DNA from: Actinomadura syzygii | GTDB lineage: Bacteria; Actinomycetota; Actinomycetes; Streptosporangiales; Streptosporangiaceae | Assembly: GCF_008085905.1 (NCBI RefSeq) | Contig: NZ_VSFF01000015.1 | Coordinates: 248,001-312,000, forward strand | Reading direction: 5' to 3' | Length of the DNA: 64,000 bases | Part shown: one piece after another, positions 39,661 to 48,340 of the stretch | Layout of the letters: each line of letters begins with the position of its first letter | How positions within the stretch are numbered: position 1 is the first letter of the stretch | Position numbers and translations under genes: made by a program | Notes under the pieces: model-generated | The model's input: the letters and a program-made list of their open reading frames with translations, nothing else | Database searches by the model: none | Told to the model about the DNA's origin: nothing

Positions 39661-41244
39661 GTGACCTCGCGGCGATGGCCCGTCGTCCTCGCCGTGGCCG
39701 CGCTGCTGGCCGGGATGGCGGCGGCGATGGTCTCCACGGCCGTGGCGCAGTCACCGACCATTGACGAGCCGGTCTATGTGGCGACGGGCGTCGTCTATCT
39801 CAAAGAGCACGACCTTCGATACAACGCGGAGCATCCGCCGCTGGGGAAACTGCTCATCGGCGCCGGGGCCGTGGCGGGAGGTGTGCGCCTCGATTCCTCG
39901 TTCACGGGTTCGGAGCAGAACGTCGGGCGGCATCTGCTTTACGAGTCGGACAATGACGCGCAGCTGGTCATGCTGGCTGCCCGGCTGCCGGTCATCGTCC
40001 TGACGTTGTGCTTCGGGCTGGTCGTCTTCTTTTTCGCCCGCGACCTCAGCGGGACGGGCGGCGGGCTCATCGCGCTGGTCCTTTACGCCTTCTCTCCTGA
40101 CGTCATCGCGCATGGGTCATTGGCGACGCTCGACGTGCCCATGGCCGGGTTTCTGCTGACGGCGGTGTGGCTGCTGTGGCGGGCGCGGGATCGGCGTCCG
40201 GGGCTTTATGTACCGCTCGCCGGGGCGGCGCTCGGCGCGGCGGTGGCGACCAAGATGAGCGCGCTTCCGGCGATTCCCGTGCTGATGGGGTTGGCGGTGT
40301 ACTCGGTCTGGTCTTCGAGCGTGCGGCGCCGCGTCGCCGCCGGGGCCGCGGTCGCGGGCATCGCGGTGGCGGTGGTGTGGGCGAGTTACCTGGCTGTCGA
40401 TCCGAGGCTGCGCTGGACGACGCCTCCCACCGTGCCGGACATCGGCGGGTGGCGCGGCCTCGTCGCCGACTGGCTGCCGTTCCCCGCGCCGTTCCGGGAC
40501 GGGATGCGCATCCAATTCGGCTTCGAGGACATGCGCTGGACGAGTTTCCTCTTCGGCCACGCCTACCAGGGCTCGCGCTGGTACTACCTTCCGGCGGCGC
40601 TCCTGGTGAAGACGCCGCTCGGAATGCTCGCGCTCTGGGCGGCGGGACTCGCCGCGTTGTGGGCCGTGCCGCGGCTCCGTCCGGCGGCGCCCTATGTCCT
40701 TCTTCCGGCGGCGGTGCTGATGGCCGTGGCGATGACGGGGGCGCGCGATCTCGGCGTTCGGTACGTGGTGTTCGTGCCTATGTTCCTCGCCGTCGCGGCG
40801 GGCGGGACGGCATTGCTCCGCCGCCGGTGGGTCCCGGCTGTCACGGGCGTCCTGCTGCTGTTCGTCGCCGTCAGTTCAGTGCGGACCTATCCGTATTACC
40901 TGCCGTATTCGAATGAGGCGTTCGGCGGGCCGTCCAAGACGCATCTGCGCCTGCACGATTCCAATGTCGACTGGGGGCAGGATCTGAAACGGCTCGCCGA
41001 CCGGCTCCGCGACGACCATTCCGGAGAGCGGGTGTGGCTCGTCTACAAGGGCAGCGGCGTGCCGTCCTGGTACGGGATCCGCGCCTCCGACCCGCTGATC
41101 GTGCCGCCCGACCGGGTGCACGGGCTGCTGGTCGTGTCGGACAGCTGGCTCGCCAAGGACGACCCGCGGCTCGTCCCGCTGGTCGCCACCAGCGAGCGGG
41201 CCGGGGACGTCGGCCACTCCATCACCCTCTTCCGCCGCCCCTAG
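39661..41244 (+). CDS. Membrane glycosyltransferase, family 39 (PMT/ArnT)-like
   Basis: This 527-residue polytopic protein has about ten hydrophobic helices. The first loop carries SPTIDEPVYVATGVVYL and NAEHPPLGKLLIGAG, with the acidic DE and HPP motifs of GT-C enzymes that use polyprenyl-phosphate sugars. ARLPVIVLTLCFGLVVFFFARDLSG and GSLATLDVPMAGFLL follow the ArnT/PMT pattern. The GTG at 39661 has GGGAGAGG upstream. The C-terminal part (SNVDWGQDLKRLADRLRDDH) is extracytoplasmic. Base composition is a little less extreme than in its neighbours. It probably glycosylates an exported protein or lipid. Confidence 0.82.
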   Translation: MTSRRWPVVLAVAALLAGMAAAMVSTAVAQSPTIDEPVYVATGVVYLKEHDLRYNAEHPPLGKLLIGAGAVAGGVRLDSSFTGSEQNVGRHLLYESDNDAQLVMLAARLPVIVLTLCFGLVVFFFARDLSGTGGGLIALVLYAFSPDVIAHGSLATLDVPMAGFLLTAVWLLWRARDRRPGLYVPLAGAALGAAVATKMSALPAIPVLMGLAVYSVWSSSVRRRVAAGAAVAGIAVAVVWASYLAVDPRLRWTTPPTVPDIGGWRGLVADWLPFPAPFRDGMRIQFGFEDMRWTSFLFGHAYQGSRWYYLPAALLVKTPLGMLALWAAGLAALWAVPRLRPAAPYVLLPAAVLMAVAMTGARDLGVRYVVFVPMFLAVAAGGTALLRRRWVPAVTGVLLLFVAVSSVRTYPYYLPYSNEAFGGPSKTHLRLHDSNVDWGQDLKRLADRLRDDHSGERVWLVYKGSGVPSWYGIRASDPLIVPPDRVHGLLVVSDSWLAKDDPRLVPLVATSERAGDVGHSITLFRRP

Positions 41245-44087
41245 CGGCGGCGGCCGTGGGCGCGGGCCCAGAGCGCGGGCCACCCGCCCGCCCCGAGCCA
41301 CGACGCCGGGACGCGCAGCCCGTGCGCTTCGATCTCGTCCCAGAAGCGGCCGGTGTCCGCGCCGAGTTCGCGGGCGGCGGGCAGGGCGCGCCGCCACGCG
41401 CCGTCCTCGTCGGCGAGCGTCGTGGCCGGATATCCGGGGACGGCCGCGGCGCGCGGCGCGGACACCACCGCCAGCTCCGCCTCCGGCGCCGCACAGGTCA
41501 CCGCCACGGTGAGCGCGCAGAGCAGCGGTTCGGCGGCGTGCCGCGCGACGGCGCGGGCGAGGACCGGGTCGTCCTCGACGGCGAGCCGCCCGACCGCCCG
41601 CCGGATGCGGCGTCCGGCGAGGTCGAGCGCGTGTGCGTCGGCGACGTCGGGCAGCTTGACCAGGCGGCGCAGCGTCTTCGGCAGCGGCGGGTCGTCCAGC
41701 AGGAGCGGGAGCCGGTCGAAGCGCTCGCGCAGCGCCGGGTCGAGGGCGTCGAGCGCCTCGGCGAGCGGGCGGCGGCCGGTCGCCGTCCACAGCGCGGCGA
41801 GGTCGGCCGCGCCGGTGTCCAGCGCCCGCCTGACCGCGCCCGCGAGCTGCGCCGCGCCGAGCCTGCGCAGCCGGACGAGCGCCGTGTCCGCCGGGGTCGC
41901 GGCGACGGCGGCGAACACGGCGAGGGCGCCGGGGCCCGGCCAGGCGTCCCGCGCGAGCGGCCCGAGCGCCGGGCCGACCTCCTCGACCAGCCGGGGCGCG
42001 CCGCGCCGTCGCGCCGGACGGACCGGCGGCGGCTCGTCCGCGACCTCGGCCGGGACGTCCGGGGCGGGCCCGGGGACCGTGGCGACCCAGGCGCGGAAGC
42101 GGCGCTCAAGCTCCGCGTCCGGCTCGTCGTTGAACCGCGCCGCGATTTCGCCGACCCGCCAGCCCCGCGACCCGGGACGCAGCGGGCACAGCTCGGCGTT
42201 CGCGACCAGCGCGCCGCGCAGGTCGTACAGTCCGACGAGCCCGGTGCGCCCCTTCCGCGCGTCGTCGAGGTAGGTGGGCGAGGCGATGCAGTTGCCCATG
42301 TGGTCCGCCCATTCGGACAGGTCGCGGGCGGTGCGGGCGATCTTGACGCGGACCCCGGCGCCGGGGACGGCGGCCCCGTCCCGCTCCAGCAGCGGCGCCG
42401 GGACGGCGAACTCGCCGGTCAGCGACTCGGCGATCGCGGTGCCCGACAGCAGCGCGCCGGTGAGGTCCGGCCACGTCCGGGCGTGCCGGGGCGGGACGCC
42501 GCCGAGCGCGACGAGCTGCGCCGCCCCGGACGCGGCGAGCGTGACCGAGTCGAGCCGGGGTGCGAGCGGCTCGGCGGGCGGCGGCTCCGGGTCGTGCTCG
42601 AACCACGGCTCGCCGGTGCCGGGCGTGGGCGCCGCCCGCTCGTGCCCGTGGACCAGCGCGAGCGCGTCGACCAGGTCGACGTACCAGAGCAGGTCGCCGA
42701 CCGTCTCCGCAGCGGCGGCGTCCGGTTCCGTCGCGAGCCGTTCGTAGAGGGGCGCGGTGTCCGGCTGGAGGGCGTTCGTCCACTCCGGGATGCCCGCCCA
42801 GTCGGCCGGGGAGCGCCCGTACCCGGCGACGGCGCACCAGTTTCGCAGGTCGGCCGCCGCCCACCGGCCCGGAGTCTCGGCGCGGAGGGCGACGGCGAGG
42901 CGCATCGCCTCGGCGGCGTCCGCCACGATCAGCAGGGCGAGGTCGCGGGCGCAGGCCAGCCGGGTCCGGACGTACCCGGCGAGCTTGGCGTCGCGCGGCA
43001 CCCCGCCGGAGATCCTGCGGTGGAGGTCGCGCACGTAGGGGGCGGGACGCGACGGCAGCCCCGTCAGGCCCGGCACGCGGCGTCTCGCGTACCCGGCGGC
43101 CTGGTCGGTCACCAGGGGAGCGGCGGCGGCGAGCAGGTCGGCGGAGCGGGCCAGGCCGTCGTGCAGCCCGTGGTCGGCGACCGCGACGGCGGTCCGGAGC
43201 AGCGCCGTGACGCCGAGCGCGTCTTCGAGGAGGCGGTCGAGCAGGACGCTGAGGTACGGCGCGTCGGGCACCCAGCGGGCGGCGTCCGCGAGAGACGGCT
43301 CCCTCCCCCCGAGGGACATGCGCACCCGCCACAGGACGTCCTGGTCGTCGTCGTGGCGGCGGCGCGGCCGCAGGGAGTCGACGCGGTCGCGGCCGCTCTG
43401 CGTCGCGAGCCGCCGCTGCCGCCGCGCGTCCGCCTCGTGGTGTTCGAGCGCCCGGCCCCACAGGTCGACGACCAGGTCGAGGCGGCGGCGCCGGGGCACC
43501 GGCTCCAGCACCTGCCGCAGGTGCCGGGCGAGCGCGGACGGCGGCCCGCCCGCGATGACGGCGGCGTCCCCCGCGTCCAGCGCGAGGACGTGTTCGAGCT
43601 GCTCGGGGCCGAGCACGTCGCTCGCCGCCGCCGCGAGGTGCAGCGCCGCCCACCGCCCCTCGGCGGCGGCGCGCCCGGCGGCCGCGCCGACCGGCTTCGT
43701 GACGGCGGGCCCGAACAGCGCCACCAGGAACGCGCTCCGCTCGCCGAGCCGCTCCGCACCGTCCGGGCCGACGGCGCGGAGGGCGGCGAGGACGGCGTCG
43801 CGCTGGTCGCCGCGCGCCCCGTCCAGCCGCGCGGACCGGAAGCCCGCGCCGAGGTCGACGCCCGCGCCCGCCGCCACCGCTCCGCCGTCCGCGACGAGCC
43901 TGGTCAGCTCGGTGACGGCGTGCCGGACGTCGGCGTCGCCCGCGCCGTCCGGGCCGAGCGCGACGGGTTCGCCGGGACGCGCGCCGGCGCCGTCCGGCAG
44001 GCGCGCCGGACCCGCCGGGCGCGCCGCCCACGCGGCACGGCCCGACGCCACCACGCCGCCGGCGAGCCTGATCTTCACGCGCCCCAT
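41241..44087 (-). CDS. Large uncharacterised protein with PcfJ-like domain
   Basis: The protein has 948 residues, no signal peptide and no membrane helix. I do not recognise the N-terminal 550 residues, which are Ala/Arg/Leu-rich and look all-helical and repeat-like. Around residues 595-660 the pattern LSEWADHMGNCIASPTYLDD, then GLVGLYDLRGALVANAEL, then GWRVGEIAARFNDEP resembles the PcfJ family (HC/NC, Gly-initiated strand, N-x-P-like end). A further about 270 helical residues follow. PcfJ-like proteins were first noted on conjugative plasmids and their biochemical role is unknown. No mobile-element genes are adjacent here. The stop overlaps the convergent gene's stop (CTAG). Confidence 0.72.
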   Translation of the reverse strand: MGRVKIRLAGGVVASGRAAWAARPAGPARLPDGAGARPGEPVALGPDGAGDADVRHAVTELTRLVADGGAVAAGAGVDLGAGFRSARLDGARGDQRDAVLAALRAVGPDGAERLGERSAFLVALFGPAVTKPVGAAAGRAAAEGRWAALHLAAAASDVLGPEQLEHVLALDAGDAAVIAGGPPSALARHLRQVLEPVPRRRRLDLVVDLWGRALEHHEADARRQRRLATQSGRDRVDSLRPRRRHDDDQDVLWRVRMSLGGREPSLADAARWVPDAPYLSVLLDRLLEDALGVTALLRTAVAVADHGLHDGLARSADLLAAAAPLVTDQAAGYARRRVPGLTGLPSRPAPYVRDLHRRISGGVPRDAKLAGYVRTRLACARDLALLIVADAAEAMRLAVALRAETPGRWAAADLRNWCAVAGYGRSPADWAGIPEWTNALQPDTAPLYERLATEPDAAAAETVGDLLWYVDLVDALALVHGHERAAPTPGTGEPWFEHDPEPPPAEPLAPRLDSVTLAASGAAQLVALGGVPPRHARTWPDLTGALLSGTAIAESLTGEFAVPAPLLERDGAAVPGAGVRVKIARTARDLSEWADHMGNCIASPTYLDDARKGRTGLVGLYDLRGALVANAELCPLRPGSRGWRVGEIAARFNDEPDAELERRFRAWVATVPGPAPDVPAEVADEPPPVRPARRRGAPRLVEEVGPALGPLARDAWPGPGALAVFAAVAATPADTALVRLRRLGAAQLAGAVRRALDTGAADLAALWTATGRRPLAEALDALDPALRERFDRLPLLLDDPPLPKTLRRLVKLPDVADAHALDLAGRRIRRAVGRLAVEDDPVLARAVARHAAEPLLCALTVAVTCAAPEAELAVVSAPRAAAVPGYPATTLADEDGAWRRALPAARELGADTGRFWDEIEAHGLRVPASWLGAGGWPALWARAHGRRR

Positions 44088-44138
44088 GATCCCCGGCCGG
44101 AACGGCCCCGGCCACCGGGTTTCCGCGCGGTCGGGCGG

Positions 44139-44678
44139 TCAGCGCAGGTTCGCGTACCCCTCGGTCACGAGCCGCTCGGCGATCTGCGCGTACGCGGCCG
44201 GGTCGGACGGCGCGCTCGTCGCGAGACCGTCCACGTAGCGGTTGAACATGCAGAACGCGGCGGCGATCAGGACGGTGTCGTGGATCTCCAGGTCCGAGGC
44301 CCCGGCGCGCCGGGCCGCGCCGACGTCCTCCGCCGCGACCTCCCGCCCGCCCCGCTGGACGGCGGCGGCGATCGCGAGCAGCGCCCGCAGCTTCGCCGGG
44401 ATCGGCGCGCCGTCCGGGTCGGCGTGGACGTGCTGGACCAGCGGCATCCCGCCGGGGAGCTGCGCGGCCGCGCACGCCGAGTGCGAGGACGAGCAGAACC
44501 GGCAGCCGTTCAGCTCGGACACGTAGGCCGCGATCAGCTCGCGCTCGCCGCGCTCCAGCGGGCCGGGGCCGCGCAGCAGGGTCTCGGCCAGCGCGCCGAG
44601 CGGGCCCGCCGTCTCCGGACGGAACCTGAGCAGGGCCCGCAGGCCGGGAAGTGCGTCGTCCAGGTCGATGTGCGCCAC
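44139..44678 (-). CDS. Carboxymuconolactone decarboxylase family protein (AhpD-like)
   Basis: This 179-residue protein has an all-helical CMD/AhpD fold. The redox-active site is ELNGCRFCSSSHS (CxxC followed by the proton-relay His). ERELIAAYVSELNGC and DLEIHDTVLIAAAFCMFNRYVDGL are the flanking helices of the family. Alkyl-hydroperoxidase-like peroxidase activity is likely; decarboxylase activity is unlikely given the CxxC. GTG 44678 is chosen because GGAGGCGG lies 5 bp upstream. It diverges from the flavoprotein gene. Confidence 0.9.
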   Translation of the reverse strand: MAHIDLDDALPGLRALLRFRPETAGPLGALAETLLRGPGPLERGERELIAAYVSELNGCRFCSSSHSACAAAQLPGGMPLVQHVHADPDGAPIPAKLRALLAIAAAVQRGGREVAAEDVGAARRAGASDLEIHDTVLIAAAFCMFNRYVDGLATSAPSDPAAYAQIAERLVTEGYANLR

Positions 44679-44780
44679 GAATCCGCCTCCACGCGAGGTC
44701 GTCAGGGGTCTCCTCGATCCTGCGTCGGCCGCCGCCGCCCGCGCCACTTCGGAACGGTCATGCTGTGATTCGCTAGGGCG

Positions 44781-46253
44781 ATGTACGACGTTGTCATCGC
44801 GGGCGGCGGGCACAACGGGCTCGTCGCCGCCGCCTACCTCGCCCGCGCAGGACGGCGGGTGCTGGTGCTGGAGCGCCTCGACCACTGCGGCGGCCTCGCC
44901 GTCTCCGCCCGCGTGTTCCCCGGCGTGGACGCGCGCCTCTCCCGCTATTCGTACCTGGTGAGCCTGCTGCCGTCGCGGATCGTCCGGGACCTCGGGCTGC
45001 GGATCGAGCTGCGGCGCCGCCGGTACGCCTCCTACACGCCGGTCGACGACGGCGGTCTGCTGGTCGACGACGCCGATCCCGCGCGGACGGACGCATCCCT
45101 CGCCGCCGACGCGGACGCCTGGCGCCGCTTCTACGCCATGACCGGGCACGTCGCCCGCCGGGTGGCGCCCACGTTGCTGGAGCCGCTGCGCGACCGCGCC
45201 GGGCTCCGCCGGATCGTGGACGACGCCGAAGCGTGGCGCGACCTGTTCGAGCGCCCCGTCGGCGACGTCGTGGACGAGCGGTTCAGCGCCGACGCCGTCC
45301 GGGGCGCCGTGCTCACCGACGCGCTGATCGGCACCTTCGCCGACCCGTCCGACCCGTCGCTGCTCGCGAACCGCTGCCTCCTCTACCACGTCGTCGGCGA
45401 CGGGACCGGCGACTGGAACGTGCCGGTCGGCGGGATGGGCGCGGTCACCGACGCGCTCGCGGACGCGGCCCGCGGCGCCGGGGCCGAGCTCCGGACGGGC
45501 ATGGAGGTCCTGCACGCCGACCCGTCCGGGGAGGTCACGTTCCGGGACGGCGACGGCGAGGAGCACGCCGTCTCGGCGCGGCACGTCCTGCTCAACCTGC
45601 CGGGCGAGTCCCGGGCCGAGGGGTCGCAGCTCAAGGTCAACATGGTGCTGGCGCGGCTGCCGAGGCTGCGCGACCCGTCCGTCCGGCCGGAGGAGGCGTT
45701 CGCCGGGACGTTCCACATCAACGAGTCCCGCTCCCAGCTCGACGCCGCCTACCGGGAGGCCGCCGCCGGGCGGATCCCCGCGACGCCGCCCGCCGAGGTG
45801 TACTGCCACTCGCTGACGGACCCGTCCATCCTCGGGCCGGAGCTGCGGGCGGCCGGGGCGCACACGCTGACGCTGTTCGGCCTGCACATGCCCGCGCGGC
45901 TGTTCCGCGCCGACCCCGAGGGCGCGCGGGCGGCGGCGCTGCGCGCGACGCTCGCGTCGTTCGGGTCCGTCCTCGCCGAGCCGATCGAGGACTGCCTGCT
46001 GCGCGCCCCCGACGGCACTCCGTGCCTGGAGGCCAAGACGCCCGTCGACCTGGAGGACGAGCTCGGCCTGCCCGGCGGGCACATCTTCCACCGCGACCTG
46101 TCGTGGCCGTTCGCCGAGGACCCCGCCGACCAAGGACGCTGGGGCGTCGAGACCGAGCATCCCAGGCTGCTGCTGTGCGGGGCGGGCGCGCGGCGCGGCG
46201 GCGGGGTCAGCGGCATCCCCGGCCACAACGCGGCCCGCGCGATCCTCGGTTAG
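44781..46253 (+). CDS. FAD-dependent phytoene desaturase/amine oxidase-like oxidoreductase
   Basis: This 490-residue flavoprotein has an N-terminal FAD motif YDVVIAGGGHNGLVAAAYLARAG and the second motif VLVLERLDHCGGLAVS, typical of the CrtI/CrtO-like group. The segment DWNVPVGGMGAVTDALADAARGAGAEL and the C-terminal LLLCGAGARRGGGVSGIPGHNAARAIL complete the fold. No other carotenoid genes are near, so a carotenoid role is not supported. It overlaps the convergent monooxygenase stop by 4 bp. Confidence 0.87.
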   Translation: MYDVVIAGGGHNGLVAAAYLARAGRRVLVLERLDHCGGLAVSARVFPGVDARLSRYSYLVSLLPSRIVRDLGLRIELRRRRYASYTPVDDGGLLVDDADPARTDASLAADADAWRRFYAMTGHVARRVAPTLLEPLRDRAGLRRIVDDAEAWRDLFERPVGDVVDERFSADAVRGAVLTDALIGTFADPSDPSLLANRCLLYHVVGDGTGDWNVPVGGMGAVTDALADAARGAGAELRTGMEVLHADPSGEVTFRDGDGEEHAVSARHVLLNLPGESRAEGSQLKVNMVLARLPRLRDPSVRPEEAFAGTFHINESRSQLDAAYREAAAGRIPATPPAEVYCHSLTDPSILGPELRAAGAHTLTLFGLHMPARLFRADPEGARAAALRATLASFGSVLAEPIEDCLLRAPDGTPCLEAKTPVDLEDELGLPGGHIFHRDLSWPFAEDPADQGRWGVETEHPRLLLCGAGARRGGGVSGIPGHNAARAILG

Positions 46254-47806
46254 GGGCGGCCGCAGGCGCGGTGCAAGGCGGCGGCCAGCGCGTCCGGGGC
46301 GAAGGACGGCAGCACGGCGGCGAGGTGCCCGTCCGGGCGGACGACGTGAACGGAGTCGGTCCCGGCGCGCAGGGCGGTCCGCAGCACGCCTTCGGCGTCG
46401 ATGTCGTCCAGCGAGTGGATCTCGTGCGGGACGTCGGTCACCGGCCGGTCCGCGTGCCGCCGCGCCGTCAGGACGACGAAGCTCGTCCCGAACAGGCGGC
46501 GCAGCCGCGTCGGCGCGCCGGACACGACGCACGGGCCGTCCGGGCAGATCACCCCCGGCACCGGCGGGCGGACCGCGCCCGCCTCGCGCGGGAACCCCTC
46601 CCCCGGGCCGGACGGCGTGGTCAGCGGCGAATCCAGGTACCAGTACGGCTCGGCGAGCCGTCCCGAGTCGATGATCGTGCGGGGGTCGGGGTGCGTCCGC
46701 GCGAGTTCGAGCGCGGCCAGGCGGCGGTCCCGCTGCTCGGACGTCTGCGGGACGAGGAACTCCATCGTCGCCGTCGTCACCCGCAGGTTCTCCTCCGCCG
46801 CCGCCCGCCGCTCGGCGTCGTAGGACGCGAGCAGCTCCTCCGGTGCCCACCCGCGCCGCACGTAGGCGAGCTTCCAGGCGAGGTTCTCCGCGTCCTGCAC
46901 GCCGGAGTTGAGCCCGCGGGCGCCGAACGGCGCGTACAGGTGGGCGGCGTCCCCGGCGAGGAACGCCCGCCCGGATCCGAACGCGTCCGCGCACCGCTCG
47001 GAGAACCGGTACACGCTCGCCCACACGATCTCGTACGGGACGTCCCCCACGATCTTCCTGATCCGCGCGTCCAGCGCCCCGGACGCGCGCTCGGCCGCGA
47101 AGTCGTGGCCGGCCGGGACCTGCCAGTCGATGCGCCACGTCCCGTCCGGGCACTGGTGGACGAGGACCTGCCGCCCCGGATTCCACTCCGGATCGAAGAA
47201 GAACCGCCGCTCGCTCGGGAACGGCAGGTCGGCGCGGATGTCGCAGATCAGGAACCGGTCGTCGAACGTCCGGCCGGGGAACCCGATGCCGAGCAGCCGC
47301 CGGACCGCGCTGTGCCCGCCGTCCGCGCCGACCACGTGGCTGCCCCGGACGGCGCTGGCGCCGCCCGCCTCCACCTCGACGCCGCGCCCGTCCTGCCGGA
47401 GCCCGCCGACCGTCCGCCCGTACCGGACGTCGACCAGCGGCTCCGCGTCGGCGAGGGCCCGCAGCCACCCCTCCACCTCCGCCTGCGAGACGTTGATCCA
47501 CGGCGGGACCTCACTGCGCCCCGGATCCGGGAAGGTGACCGCGAACAGCTCCTCGCCGCGGTGGTAGGTGCGGCCGGTCGTCCACGTCACGCCGCGGGCG
47601 ATCATCGGCTCGGCGCAGCCGACCCGGTCCAGCACGTCGAGGACGTCCCGCTGGAAGCAGATCGCCTTGGACCCGGACGGGTCGCGCCGCTCCGCCGCCT
47701 CCAGCACCGTGCTCGGCACCCCGTGCCGCGCCAGCAGCAGGGCGGTGACCAGGCCGACCGGGCCCGCGCCGACGACCACGACCGGGAGATCCGTGGCGGA
47801 GGTCAC
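46250..47806 (-). CDS. FAD-dependent aromatic monooxygenase (PheA/TfdB-like)
   Basis: This 518-residue group A flavin hydroxylase has the FAD motif VVVVGAGPVGLVTALLLARHG, the middle DG motif GSHVVGADGGHSAVRRLLG and the GD motif FLAGDAAHLYAPFGARGLNSGVQDAENLAWKL. The C-terminal about 130 residues form the thioredoxin-like domain of phenol/resorcinol hydroxylases. The GTG start overlaps the upstream ppa stop by 4 bp (GTGA). It hydroxylates an aromatic substrate with NAD(P)H and O2; the substrate is unknown. Coupling to pyrophosphatase looks like chance packing. Confidence 0.9.
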   Translation of the reverse strand: MTSATDLPVVVVGAGPVGLVTALLLARHGVPSTVLEAAERRDPSGSKAICFQRDVLDVLDRVGCAEPMIARGVTWTTGRTYHRGEELFAVTFPDPGRSEVPPWINVSQAEVEGWLRALADAEPLVDVRYGRTVGGLRQDGRGVEVEAGGASAVRGSHVVGADGGHSAVRRLLGIGFPGRTFDDRFLICDIRADLPFPSERRFFFDPEWNPGRQVLVHQCPDGTWRIDWQVPAGHDFAAERASGALDARIRKIVGDVPYEIVWASVYRFSERCADAFGSGRAFLAGDAAHLYAPFGARGLNSGVQDAENLAWKLAYVRRGWAPEELLASYDAERRAAAEENLRVTTATMEFLVPQTSEQRDRRLAALELARTHPDPRTIIDSGRLAEPYWYLDSPLTTPSGPGEGFPREAGAVRPPVPGVICPDGPCVVSGAPTRLRRLFGTSFVVLTARRHADRPVTDVPHEIHSLDDIDAEGVLRTALRAGTDSVHVVRPDGHLAAVLPSFAPDALAAALHRACGRP

Positions 47807-48306
47807 GGCCGCGACGGGTCGCCGCCGTCCGTCCGGGCGCGTTCGACGGCCTCCTCGATCGTCTGGTCCGCGACCCGCCGGTCCTGCCAGCCGCGCACGT
47901 CGGTGTCCTTGCCGGGCTCCAGGCTCTTGTAGATGTCGAAGAAGTGGGCGATCTCGTCGAGCACGTGCTCGTGGACGTCCCCCAGGTCGCGGATGTCGTC
48001 GTAGCGCACGTCCCGCGACGGCACGGTCAGCACCTTCGCGTCCGGGCCGCCCTCGTCGTGCATCCAGAACACCCCGACGCTGCGGACCGTCACCTCGCAG
48101 CCCGGGAACGTCGGCTCCTCCAGCAGCACCAGCGCGTCCAGCGGGTCGCCGTCCTCGGCGAGCGTGCCGGGGACGTAGCCGTAGTCGGCCGGGTACTGCG
48201 TGGAGGTGAACAGCATCCGGTCGAGCCGGATGCGGCCGAGCCGGTGGTCCATCTCGTATTTGTTCCGCGATCCCCGGGGGATCTCGACGATCATCTCGAT
48301 CTCCAT
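47803..48306 (-). CDS. ppa: Inorganic pyrophosphatase
   Basis: This 167-residue soluble family I enzyme hydrolyses pyrophosphate to two phosphates. The signature EDGDPLDALVL holds the three metal-binding Asp residues. EIPRGSRNKYEMDH and YPADYGYVPGTL are the other conserved active-site strands. ATG 48306 follows GGGAGG by 7 bp; a further in-frame ATG at 48324 would add six residues without a better ribosome site. Length is normal for actinobacterial Ppa. Confidence 0.97.
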   Translation of the reverse strand: MEIEMIVEIPRGSRNKYEMDHRLGRIRLDRMLFTSTQYPADYGYVPGTLAEDGDPLDALVLLEEPTFPGCEVTVRSVGVFWMHDEGGPDAKVLTVPSRDVRYDDIRDLGDVHEHVLDEIAHFFDIYKSLEPGKDTDVRGWQDRRVADQTIEEAVERARTDGGDPSRP

Positions 48307-48340
48307 GTATGCCTCCCCGGTCAAGGATCTACCCAGGGGG

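Noticed and set aside
41034..44768. Plus-strand open frame of over 1200 codons opposite the PcfJ-like gene
   Set aside because: Composition is Arg/Gly/Pro/Val-rich without hydrophobic core patterns or motifs. The minus-strand frame has normal composition and clear domain-like patterns.
44781..46253. Carotenoid biosynthesis (phytoene desaturase) assignment
   Set aside because: No crtE, crtB or crtY-like genes lie nearby, and this flavoprotein group has many non-carotenoid members.
44139..47501. Minus-strand open frame of over 1100 codons
   Set aside because: Only the last 180 codons (AhpD-like) are real. The rest is antisense to the flavoprotein gene or out of frame in the monooxygenase gene and has shadow composition.
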